Of a DNA stretch of 64,000 bases, positions 48,030 to 58,800 are shown piece after piece. The stretch lies in contig KK106984.1 of the NCBI GenBank assembly GCA_000611775.1, positions 1,332,364 to 1,396,363 on the forward strand, given 5' to 3'. How positions within the stretch are numbered: the first letter of the stretch is position 1; every line of letters starts with the position of its first letter. The DNA comes from Umbilicaria muhlenbergii (lineage: Eukaryota > Ascomycota > Lecanoromycetes > Umbilicariales > Umbilicariaceae). A program made the translations under genes and the position numbers. The notes under the pieces were generated by a model. That model saw only the letters and a list, made by a program, of their open reading frames with translations, was not told where the DNA came from and ran no database searches.

Positions 48030-51000
48030 CAGACACAGATGCTGATCACAACATCAACTGCAGAGTCATGCATGCAGCATGAGCAAACCTCAGGCTCAGA
48101 GGTTGAGGAAGAAAGCTATATACTGATCAGCTTCAACATCAGCAAGAGGAAGAGGGCCGTCAGCTGATCAATCAACCTCTTCACAGTGAGCACTCAAGGC
48201 ATGAGCCTGATCAGTGAGATCTTCAAGAGGGCTCATGACTCACAGCAGAACCTGAATGGAGATGATGTCATGATCAATGAGCAACTACAGTCACAGCAGT
48301 CTCTATGAATGAGCTGTGAATACTACAATACAACATGCACAAGAGAGGCAATGTGATGAAGCTCACGCGCAACATTGACATCATAATGATTCAAGAACCG
48401 TGGGTTAACCCACATGAAAACACAATCAAGAGATCAGCAAGATGCCTCTTCACTTTAATTTGAAGAGAGGCAAGCTCAAGAAGCTGCATCTTTGTCAACA
48501 AGAGACTCAACCTGAGCAAGTGAGTGACAGTGATCACTAATAGAGACCTCTGCTCAATCAGGATACAAAGTGAGCTGAGCAAGGTTTAAATTCATAGTGT
48601 GTACACTCAACTGCTGAGGAGCACATCAACAAGATCTGATGAGTACAACAATTCATTCACATCAATGAGAGGGCTCTTAGAGGACAACAGAGCAGATCAG
48701 CATGTGATTGTAGAGAACTTTAATGTTCATTATAACTTATGATCAGGCATCAGACATCTCACATTGCATGCAGCAGCAGAAGGTCTCATTCTCTTAATCT
48801 TCAGTAATGAGTGCAGCTTGCTCACCTCTCAAGGGCTGAAGACCTTCTCAACAAGCAGAGGAGGGACAACAATTGACCTAGCTTTCATCACAGAGGAGCT
48901 AGCCTGAAATTTAATTGCTTGTGATATTGAGACTGAGCTTGACCACGGCTCTGATCATCAGTCAGTGCTTATCAGGTTTCAGTTCTGCCTGTCAGAGGCC
49001 TCAGTCTCACAGCTTAAATGATGAAAAGACATCAATGTGGAGCAAGTGCAAGCAATGACCAAAGCGCAGCTTAAAAACCTGTCAGCCATAGTGACAGTAA
49101 AGCAACTTGAGGCCTATGCAGAAACCTTTTTGACTGTAGTTCAGGAGATTATTAAGTGAACAGTCTCTGTCACAAGACCTGGCGCGCATGCAAACCCGTG
49201 ATGAAACAACCAAGTGGCTGAGGCTGTCTGAGCGGCAAGGGCGGTGAGAAGGAGATGACTCACTGACTGAAGTGAAGAGTCAAGAGCAGTGAGTGTCACT
49301 TTTGAGCAGGAAAAGTGCACTGTGATAGAAAAAGTAAAGACAGCATGCTTCTGAAGCTTCATAGCAGAGAACTCAGCTGAGGAAGGGCTCTGAGCCCTAA
49401 GCAGGTGAGTGAAGGGCGCTTCAGATAATCATGCTTAAGTCTCAAAGCTCAAGGTCCTGACTTCAGCCAGGCTCACAAACGGTCACAGTGAACAAGCAGA
49501 GGTGCTCAAAGTCAGGTTTTACTCATCATCATGAGTGAGTGACCTGACTGAACTGACCCTGCAGAGAGACTGATTTGAAGTGAGCAGTGAGATAATCAAG
49601 GAAGAGATCACTGCAATTCTTCAGACATGCTCATTCAAGTCAGCAGCCAGTGAGGATGAGGTGTCATTCACAGTGCTCAAGCAGTTGAGTGACTCAGTGA
49701 TATCAAGTCTGACAATGCTCACAAATGCAAGCTGGCGCCTGCATCACTTCCCTCAGTTCTTTCAGAAGGCAAGGACAATCATACTCAAGAAGTCAGGCAA
49801 AGGCTCATATGAGGAAGCAAGCGCGTGACGGCCTGTAACCTTACTCAAGATCATTGGCAAGGTGGTGAAAAAAGCCACTGTCAGGAGAATCAAGAATGCA
49901 GCAGAGGAGCACAGCCTGTTACCCTCAGAACAGATGAGGGTGAGGGCTGACTAAAGCACAGAGACAGCCTTAAAGCTGCTCACTAACCTGATAAAGACAA
50001 TATGAAGTGAACACAAGAACAATGTTGTGACACTCCTCTCCTTAAACATCTCTGAGGCTTTTGACACAGTGATTCACAGGAAGCTGAGTCAGATTATCAG
50101 AAGCAAAGATTTCCTCACTTGAATAAGTGACTGAGTGATGAGTTTCTTGAAGAACAGGAGCACTACACTTCTGTTTAATGAGATGAAGACAGAGGAGTTC
50201 AGTGTGAAGGCAGGAGTCTCACAAGGCTCATCACTCTCACTGATTCTTTTCTTGCTCTACAATGTGGAGCTCATGAAGATGTGTTCAATCCTTAGTCAAG
50301 GAGTTCATGAGATTGGTTTTGTGAACAACCTGAATGTGTTGACCTACAATTCAACTACTGAAGCTAACTGCGCTACGCTAAGTAGAGTGCATGAGTGGTG
50401 CTTAAGGTGAGCAGAGAGACATGAGATTACATTCACCTCACACAAGTATGAGCTCATTCACTTCTTAATCAAGATCAAGAGGCACAACCTGGCAGCAAGC
50501 ATTGACTTGAGGAGTGTAGTTCAGGGACTGAAGAAGAGTGTGCAGGTGCTAGAGGTATGACTAAACTTAAAGTTGAAATGAACAAGTCATGTGAAAGTGA
50601 TAGATGAGAGAGGTGCAAAGAGCTGGTGCTGCTTCAAACAAGTTATCATGTTCACATGAGGAGCTGACTTCTTGAGAGCATGACTCCTGTACAACAGCTC
50701 AGTCAAACTGACTCTGACTTACAGAGCAGAGGTTTGAGGAGAGGAGGGTAAGAACAGAGCAGTTGAAAAAGCCAAACTTACTCAGAACAAGTGCTTGAGA
50801 ATGATGAACAGAGCCTTCAAAGTTACCTCAATCAGGGAATTGAAGGTGAAGGCGTACATCTCATCAATTGATTTGATGATGAAAGAGCAAAGAGCAGCAC
50901 ATTTGTGATGTGTATTTCAGGCGCTGATCAGAGAGTTCATCAGAGCTCAGTGCATGATGATAAGAAAGTGAGCTTGATGCAAGAGAAGAGGGATGAAGGG

Positions 51001-51520
51001 CTCAGCATCAACAAGAGTATCAGTGATAAAGGAGAAGGTGAAATGAGCAGATGAGAGGGCAAGAAAGCTGAGCACAGGCAAGAAGGCAGTGCTTAATGAG
51101 TGAAGAGTGCAATGAGAAAGGGTGCTGAGAGCAAGGTGAAGTGTCACAGCCAGAGCACCTTCAGATAAGGCTAGGCTCAAGATGCATCAGGGACTAGCAA
51201 AGGCAGAGAGCTCAATACTCATTCAGATGAGAACAGACGTGATCAGCCTGAGGCAGTACTTGTGCTGAAGGAAGGTGCCAGGTTTTAAGTCATCAGAGTG
51301 TGATTACAATGAGGGGGTAAAGACACTGAAGCACATACTAATTGCATGCTCACATGAGGATGAAAGACGGGTGTGAAGAAGAGACACTAAATTCACAGAT
51401 CTGATAACAGCTCCTCTTCTGATGAAAAGAACAGTGAGCTGATTCATTCACAGTGATAGAATTGAGCAGTTTAAGCTGACCCGTCACTTGCTGTATGGCA
51501 GCAGCGGGGGGGAGGAATAA
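48030..51520 (+). pseudogene. LINE ORF2: AP endonuclease and reverse transcriptase
   Basis: Catalyses target-primed reverse transcription. Endonuclease blocks: IDIIMIQEPWVNP (about 48,370), DNRADQHVIVENFNVHY for the GDFN region, TTIDLAFIT (about 48,870) and SDHQSVLI. RT blocks: AWRPVTLLKIIGKVV (49,823 on), LNISEAFDTVIH, GVSQGSSLSLILFLLYN, and FVNNLNVLTY where relatives have the FADD box. The C-terminal TLTYRAEVWG block and a Cys-rich region follow, ending in TAA at 51,518. At conserved Trp sites I count about eleven TGA (for example 49,199 and 49,202 as a WW pair, 49,826) and two TGG (48,401 and 49,733). One TAA lies in the RT and one in the endonuclease, and the 5' part changes frame near 48,310. 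The RT catalytic box has NN for DD, so the copy is dead even if TGA is Trp. Confidence 0.88.
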
Positions 51521-51759
51521 GAGGCTTGACAACAAGCATAAGAGAGCAGATGAGTGATACTTGACCTGTGTGAAGAACACAGAGTTGAAGGTTTTGCTTT
51601 TCATGTTCCTTCAAGAAGGCGTGCTTTTGTGCAGTAGTTAATGCACTCCTCATAGCTTTCACTCACAGGTGTAAAAATTTAATAATAATAATAATAATCC
51701 TCATACATATATATAAGAGGTTTTTTATTTTTTCCTCTGCAATAATGATTAAGAGGGTG

Positions 51760-52209
51760 TGTTAAATTATATGATAAATAATCTATAATAAGTAATCATT
51801 ATCACATATAGAATAGAAGATTCAGTTCTAGAAAATTTTAAAAACTTCTATGAATTTCTATGAAATTCTATGAGTTTCTATGAGTTTCTATGAGGTTTTA
51901 TGAAGTTTTAAAGACTTCTAGAAAGTTTCTAAATATAGAAACTTCTAGAAGGTTCTAGAAAAAACTAGAATTGCTTATAAATTAATATTATAAATCAATG
52001 TTCTGTCAGTTTCTAGACTATTCCATGTGTTTAGAAATTAAAATTACAAATTAAAGATTATAAATCATGTTTAAAACACTCTGTAAGGTGCTAAAACATT
52101 CTATGTGACAAATATCAATGTATATAAACACCTTTGACCTCACTCTTCTGTCAATACTTCAGTCTCAACACAATACAATATTATTACTATTATTATAACT
52201 CCGCTACCA
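51760..52209 (+). repeat. Copia 3' LTR
   Basis: About 450 bp from TGTTAAATTATATG to CTCCGCTACCA, starting directly after the polypurine tract AAGAGGGTG. A TATATAAA promoter-like box lies near 52,120. The 3' limit is inferred from the inverted copy downstream. Confidence 0.7.
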
Positions 52210-52220
52210 CTTTACCTTTT

Positions 52221-52344
52221 ATATAGTGACACTTTTCATTATATATACCTAATATCACCTCCTCATCTCAACACTATTTAAGCTCATAACTTATTGAAAA
52301 TATAATGTGAAAACAGATTTATATAGTGAGAAGTGTCACTATAT
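52221..52344. mobile_element. Short TIR element (MITE-like), about 124 bp
   Basis: The terminal inverted repeats ATATAGTGACACTTTTCA and (inward from the right) ATATAGTGACACTTCTCA are nearly perfect over about 24 bp. The outermost TA may be the target duplication, as for Tc1/mariner-type elements. It lies between the two oppositely oriented Copia LTR copies. Confidence 0.65.
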
Positions 52345-52353
52345 CAAAAAAAG

Positions 52354-52766
52354 TGTAGCAGATATATAATAATAATCTGTATAAAAGTTGTATTAAACTT
52401 AACTGATTATGTCAGAAAAGCAAAATTAAAAGTGCTTATATACATAAATATTTATCACATAAAATGTTTTAGCAATGATAAAATGTTTTAACAATGATTT
52501 ATAATTTTATATTTATAATTTTAATTTTTAATCACATAAAATAGTTTAAAAACTAACAAAAACATTGATTTTTAATATTAATTTGTAAACAATTTTAGAA
52601 ATATTTTAGAAATATCTTTATAAAAACTTTTAAAAGCTTTTAAAGACTTTTATAGTTTTATAAAAACTCATAAAAATTCATAAATTTTTTTAAAATCTTT
52701 TAGAATTTTCTATTTTATATGTGATAATGTTTATTTATTATAAATTATTTATTATATAATTTAACA
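52354..52766 (-). repeat. Copia LTR-like copy in inverted orientation (solo)
   Basis: About 413 bp, TGTAGCAGAT to ATTTAACA on the plus strand; its reverse complement aligns end to end with the 3' LTR at 51,760-52,209, with moderate divergence. The flanks AAAAG and AAAAT may be a worn 5-bp target duplication. No polypurine tract precedes it, so it is a solo copy from a separate insertion. Confidence 0.75.
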
Positions 52767-53849
52767 AAAATAAAATTTTAAATACTGTTTAACAGATAAA
52801 ATCTACTTTCTGATGTTCAAGCAGCTGAAAAGAGATAAGTCAGCAGTCACTTTAAGCAGCTCAGACACTGTTGAGAAGCCTGTCTGAATTGATTGAATTA
52901 TATTTCAGTGATCTTAAGAGTTAATGAAGGGGCTTTGAAGACTTCTGTCACATTAAGAATTCTCCCTGTTGAAGTGACAGCACTTTTGACCTCTGAAATC
53001 TTCTTTTATCACACCCTCACTCCTTCCTATGAGCTGAAGGTCTCAGTGAGGCAGTGAATACATATAAGACATGAAGCTCACATTCTGCTCTCAACTCACT
53101 TTATTGCTCATTTCACTCACTTCACAGATGAACTTAAACTTCATTTATATCATTCACCTGTCCTGCTGTCATCCTCTTCTTCAAAGGTTAAGTTTAAAGC
53201 TGATCTTCAGAGCTGTCTCAACCTGTGATCTTTTTTTACAGTGCTGTGTTACCTGCTATGACAGCAGTTATACATCTCACATGATGACAGAATGATCTGT
53301 AGTCACTGTAAAATCAACAGATTGCTGCTGAGCTTTTATCTTCAGCAGCATGAAAAGCTTGCAGCACATGACAGAACTCACTTAAAGGCTGCAGATAACA
53401 TGAAGAAGAGCTTGACATTAATATTAATGAAATGAGAAAGGTAAAATATCTTCTGTCACAATCTGTGATGACTACTGTTGCTGATCAAATGATCAACTAG
53501 GTTTTACTGTGAATTCAGGCATGACCCTGAACCTTTCCTCAAGAAAGCACAAGTACTGAATTTCAAAATATTTTAAAAATGAATGTTGAATCACTACAAA
53601 AGAATTGAGGCGGCCTCAAGTCTGAAGAACTACTGACAGGTTTTAAGAATGCACAGCCTCAACAAGGCTGATTAAGACTTCAATCAGCATGAAAAGAGAG
53701 ACATACATAATGTGAGATGTTCATTCCTTGAGGTTTAAAAAGCTTTAAGCTGATGTCTCAGCTGCACACAGTATCTTGACTTGCTTATTGATGAGTATAA
53801 TCTTCACAGACTGCTGAGGAAAAAGCTGATCATTAATCTTGATGATTTT
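52767..53849. other. Gene-poor stretch upstream of the DUF3435 gene
   Basis: The first ~40 bp are AT-rich LTR flank, then decayed sequence with TGG/CCA depletion. The N-terminal part of the DUF3435 gene may begin here but could not be read confidently. Confidence 0.4.
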
Positions 53850-55890
53850 TATCTTCTCCTCTATACACACTGAGTCCTTGATGATTGAATGTATGAGGAT
53901 GAACATCAGCGGGTTCAAGTTTCCACAGGGCTACTCACGGCCGTGTTTTTCAGTTACAGGTCATGCTCATTGTTCAACACCTGAGTTAAGTTGAATGATG
54001 ATTCAGATGAGCTGACTGACAATCTTCTGATCATCAATGATCAGAATGACAGAAATCACAGTTTAAACATTATCAAAATGAGCAAAGACAATGATATGAA
54101 GCGCAGGCGTATTTATGACATCATGATGATTATTGATTCTGATTGCAAGATTGATAATGATGTGAGCATGACTTGTGATAATGATAATGACACTGATCTC
54201 AACTCAATCTATGATATGAACAATGACTGTGACATTGATGATGACTGTGATGTTGAACTTAAGAAGACTCAGTCATTCCTGTATCAACATTTCATCATCA
54301 GCATTATTCTCAACCTGATCATTAAAAAAGTCAACATGATCTTCATGAAGATCACCCTTCTTCACACTAAAGAGGAAGATAATAATTCATGAATGTGAAT
54401 AATTCTGACCTCTTCACTGATCACATCCTGTGACTGATTAATGCACATTCAGCAAAATGCTGATCATTGATGAAAAAGATGATGATTCATTATTTTTCCT
54501 CCTTGATCACCTCATCTCTCTCATGATTTATAATGACGCCTTCAAAGCTGAGTCCGCAAAAGATGTGAAGAATATGTTTTAAGTGAAGATGTCATCAGGC
54601 AAGAAAAGCTTAATTGTGAAATGAAAGCACTAAGTTTTGAATCTTCCTGTCTTTCATGAATCTTTGCGTGGTGTGAATGAGTTCAGGACATCAACTACAG
54701 AACCTCTGCATGTTATCACATGAATTCACTATCTCAAATGACTTGAATGAAAGACAGGCTTTCAACATTCTTTCATACAGTATGAGCTCAGATGTGATCT
54801 TTTGAATGTTGTCAACAATACATCTCCTCTTTTGACCTCAATTCAAATTTGTTTTCCTGAGAAGAATGATGCACATGCTGATTTTATGCAATGTGATCAG
54901 ACAAGGCTTCTGCTTCAGTACAGGATCAGATCTTCAATCATAAGTTCAACATAATCAGATACTATTTGAATCAAGAGGTTTGATTCAACATTAAGGCTTA
55001 CTATTTAAGGCGCCCCTTCAATGAAGTCATTTAAAAGATGACTCAGCTTGTCAGTTTAACAATTGATGTGAGCACCCTGACTGACTTGTCATCTGAGCAG
55101 AAGGTGAAGCTGAAGTATCATCTCACAGTGATTCAGCTCAGTCAAAAAAACAAAGCTCTCACTGCCTGAATTCATGCAGCAGAATACAGACTCATCAGTG
55201 TTGTTTAAGAGATGCACCTCTTTGAGAGAAAGAGAAAAGCTGAAGCCTGCTTGAATTATTTTAAAACTAAACTGTGAAGTGACATGATCAAGAAAGCCTG
55301 AAAGTGACACTTCAGAAAAGCTGACATGATCATCTTTGACTCTCAATTTTAAGTCACCGTGGCTGCTCAAACATTCTCATGAGACTCACAACATGTTCAG
55401 CTGATTAAATATCATCTTTCTGAATGAGCTGTGATGATTCAATTTACATGCAAGCCCGCTGATGATCTGACAGAGCAGGAAAAGCTTACTCAGTGAATTA
55501 ATGCTATTAAAGTCAGAGCCGCACTTTGTCATCAACAGGAAACTTGACATCACTGTTAATTCAAGTCTCAGATTAAACAGAAGAAGTCAGATGTACTTTT
55601 AAAGAATTTAAAAGAAGACATGAAAGATCATTTTCTCATTGTATGCAAATCAACTCAATGCGTCTTCTGCCTCAGTAATGAATGCAAGCTCTATCAGGAG
55701 TGAATCTATGAGTATGTTAAATCATACAAGATGATGAATGAGGTTGACAAGCATTTAAAGAAATTTTCACCTGAGGATCAAGTTTGATGTCTGCATTTAA
55801 GATGCAAGATAAGTGAACTTGTCCTGTCAACTGTTATCATGTTCAAAAGTCACATCATCAAGGTGCATGAAATCTTTTTGCAGGTATAAA
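53850..55890 (+). pseudogene. DUF3435 (FluG-type) tyrosine-recombinase-like protein, decayed
   Basis: A DUF3435-family protein, the family that includes captain recombinases of Starship elements. Blocks on the plus strand: MYEDEHQRVQVSTGLLTAVFF (about 53,890), a long Asp-rich insert (54,000-54,260), LYQHFIISIILN and FMKITLLHTKEEDNN. After a frame change come GFQHSFIQYELRCDLLNVV (about 54,760, with the catalytic-type Arg), YYLRRPFNEVI, and a charged helix with SSEQKVKLKYHL. The C-terminal zinc region follows: TQCVFCL, then H, then WCLHLRC, then H and H (55,650-55,870). Here TGA mostly replaces Arg of the family (for example in YQEWIYEY), consistent with CGA decay. Several frame changes and TAA codons show it is dead. 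Whether it ever headed a Starship is unknown; no boundary was seen. Confidence 0.7.
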
Positions 55891-58800
55891 CTTCACTTGC
55901 ATTTAACACTGCTGCAACAATCACACATGCCTGATCTGCATGCTTATGTAATGTCAGGTTTCATGATTCTCTTTTGTTCACATCTCTTTCTCAACTGTTG
56001 TTGACATGTGATAACTGCTTATCATGATGACTCTGCTGCATCAGTAGCTCACTCACATCATGACTGACAAGCTAAAGAACTTTAAGGAAGCTGAAGACTG
56101 AGCTGAGAATTAATGTTATTGTGATGATTAGCTTTAAACTGACAAAGGTGTAGTTATCACTTATTACAAATATGATGCAGTGTTCTGCTCAGAGGGCACA
56201 GCCGCAGAGTCATATGAGCATGCAATCAACAGAGTTATTTATGATCCTGTAAAATGAACATGATGCACACCTCATACAAAGAGTAAGAGCACTCAGTGTA
56301 TACTTCTTGATCATGATGAGAATGCTTGCTGAGTTAGAGTCATCATGTGACGTGAGGATCACAGCGCGGTCACTTAATAAAATGAAAATGTTAACATGAC
56401 AGCATACAGCTTTGACTGAGAGCTTGAAGGAGAGCATTAACAAGACAACAAAGAAGAATGAGTTAAACTTGATACAAGAACTGAGGTAGAGCATGAGATG
56501 AAAAAGCATGTGATGATTTAAGCTGAAGGAGCAGGCATCATAACAGAAGAAGTTTTTAATGTTGATGAAGAAGTGAAGAAGGTGTCAGATACTGAAAAGG
56601 AGGAGATAAATTTAAACAGATGTTCAACTTGACAATTATAATGCTTAATGATGCATGAAGCATATGCATAATTGTAAAGATTGTTACTGTTCATGATTAC
56701 AAGAATCTCATATCAGGAGGCAGAGTAAAAATTGATGAGAAACTTGCATAAACAAAATTAAATTACAGAATGAGAAGATTATAGCAGATCTTCATAATTT
56801 GATTAACCTCAATCCTCACTGAAAGAGGTCAGAACAGTGGATCAATAAAGTAATGTGAAAACTGTACAGAGTTTGCAGGCGTGCAGGTCAAATGCTTACA
56901 TGAAATTATCAAAGAATCATGAAAGCAGGGTAATGCAAGCCTGCAAAGTAATATAAAATGAGAAGCAATCTGAAGGGATAAAGCAAAAAAGATCAAGGAG
57001 ACATGAAAAGAAAATAAATACTTCATATAACAAGTGAGGCTTGACATGAAACCTCAAGATGTATAACTTTGACCTTTAATTTCAGACTCTTTAACATGTT
57101 TGCTTAAATGAGACCTGAGCGTTCTACATCATGAGTAATTAAACATGTCATAGCATCTACGCTGAATCATGAAATTATGTCATGCTTGCACTGATTTTAT
57201 CAAAGCTCAATTGCAGCCTCATGTCAGTATAAGAATCAGTATGAAGCTCATTACTCTGAGTAGTTAGTGAGAACTTAAAATGACGCTGTCACACAATGCT
57301 GTCAAGTCAGTCCACTTTCAGGACTCTATAAGTAGAAATGAGTGAAAGAAAATTAATAAATATCAGATACACATCAGTAGAAAAAACAGTGTTTATAAAA
57401 CATCTCAAGCCCTAACATCTGCACCTGATGAACATATGCTGAAGTTGAGGCAATGACTACATTGCATGTGACTGCAGAGTTGTGCAACACATCTGTTCAC
57501 AGAGAATTTGCTGATTTTCTTGCATTAACAACATCACTTCACTTTGATTCATTGATTCTCTTTCATCTTTGTTACTTCATTCTCTGCCTGTCTCTGCTTT
57601 GCCTTGTTTTAATCCTTCAATGCTTCATACTCCTTTGAAATATCTGAATTTGTTCTCATTTCCTCTTCAGTATCAGATACCTGTGTCACTGCCTGCTTAA
57701 TTTCATGTGAGTTAATCATGTTCTCCTCACTGATTTGAATGCAGTTTTTATCACATTGCTGCTTCATCTTCTGTGACTCAGTTGAAGGTAGCTTCAGATG
57801 ATTATTTGAGGAGCTGTGAAATGATAATTCTTCAGAGTCATGTGTTTGAAGATGATGAACATCATCATGAAGTATGTTCATCAATTGCGTCAGTGTGATC
57901 AAAAGTGAAGAGTTGATTGTGATGACAAGTATTAAAAAGATCTTCATTCAGTTAGCACCTGTGTTTTCAAGGTCAGGATGATAGATCTCACTCATCTTCA
58001 AAAGTAAAGTCTGACTTGTCTCAGAATGTAGTCTCAATTCAAGGATGAAAAGATCAGATCTTAAAATTGTGAAGTAAGCAATAAGATGTTATACAATTGC
58101 TGACTGCATTGTGAACTGTCAAAAGATTCAAACATATAATCTCATATCAAGAAGGTACAAGAAACAGCTTGCAACAAGTATACTTCTGAACTTAAAACTA
58201 CCATGTCACAAGCTATGATTTACATCAGTAGATGCAATTTTTTCTTTAACATGACAGGCCTCTTACCTGATGAGAGATATGATACTCAAAGATGAAAGAA
58301 GCAGAAAGACTATGATGTCAGCTCAACATCAATATTAATTCATCATACAATCACAGACATGCTGTGTTTGAATGAACTACAGATCATAAGATTTCCTTTT
58401 AAGAATGAATAAGTGACAGCAGCAGTACCTCAACACAGTTTAAACATATTAAAGAGAGGTGAAGCAGAATCACAGTAATTATATTAAACTTCTTCATTCT
58501 TGAGTTCAATTAGTCACTGTTCCTCATAAGTAGTTTATGAAATTAGATTACCTATCATCAGTCAATGTAATGCTATCAAGGATGAGGAGGGTGATGTCAG
58601 ATGCAGATAAAAATATGTAATTTATCTCTTGCAACAATCAAAATGACCTCAACTCTGAGCCTGAGCGGGATCATTTCCTGTAACACATGAATCATAATAA
58701 GGATGCAAACAAAAAGTTGATTGTGTGAATACTAAGATGCACATATGATGAAACTGTCATTACTGAGAGAAAGGCTGACATCTGCAGCAAGGCAACAAGA

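Larger units (their letters stand above)
46787..51695 (+). mobile_element. Tad-like non-LTR retrotransposon (LINE), inserted in the Copia fossil
   Basis: 4,909 bp on the plus strand with a 13-bp target duplication AATCCTCATACAT (46,774-46,786 and 51,696-51,708) and a 3' tail of about six AAT/TAA units. It encodes ORF1 with three zinc knuckles and ORF2 with an AP endonuclease, reverse transcriptase and C-terminal domain, the layout of fungal Tad1-type LINEs. TGG/CCA is depleted, but less than in the older flanking DNA, so it is intermediate in decay. Several TAA codons and a few frame changes interrupt it. Because it splits the Copia fossil, it is the younger insertion. Confidence 0.92.
44530..52209 (+). 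mobile_element. Ty1/Copia retrotransposon fossil (RT-RNase H and 3' LTR), interrupted by a LINE and a solo LTR
   Basis: The element's own sequence covers about 44,530-45,799, 45,997-46,786 and 51,696-52,209. The plus strand shows an Asn/Asp-rich linker, then Copia RT blocks (GRWVYKTK, VAKGFQQ, LYGLKQSA, HIDDLLIF) and RNase H blocks (SSCEAEYMAL, KHIDIQYHF, DQLADALTK). The polypurine tract AAGAGGGTG lies at 51,751 and a 3' LTR starts at 51,760. No gag, protease or integrase is visible. It is broken in a handful of places. Unlike its surroundings it keeps many TGG and CCA triplets, so it looks much younger or has escaped the mutation process. At most of its Trp positions the codon is TGA. Two ~90-bp direct repeats follow the coding part (about 46,565-46,740). 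Confidence 0.88.
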
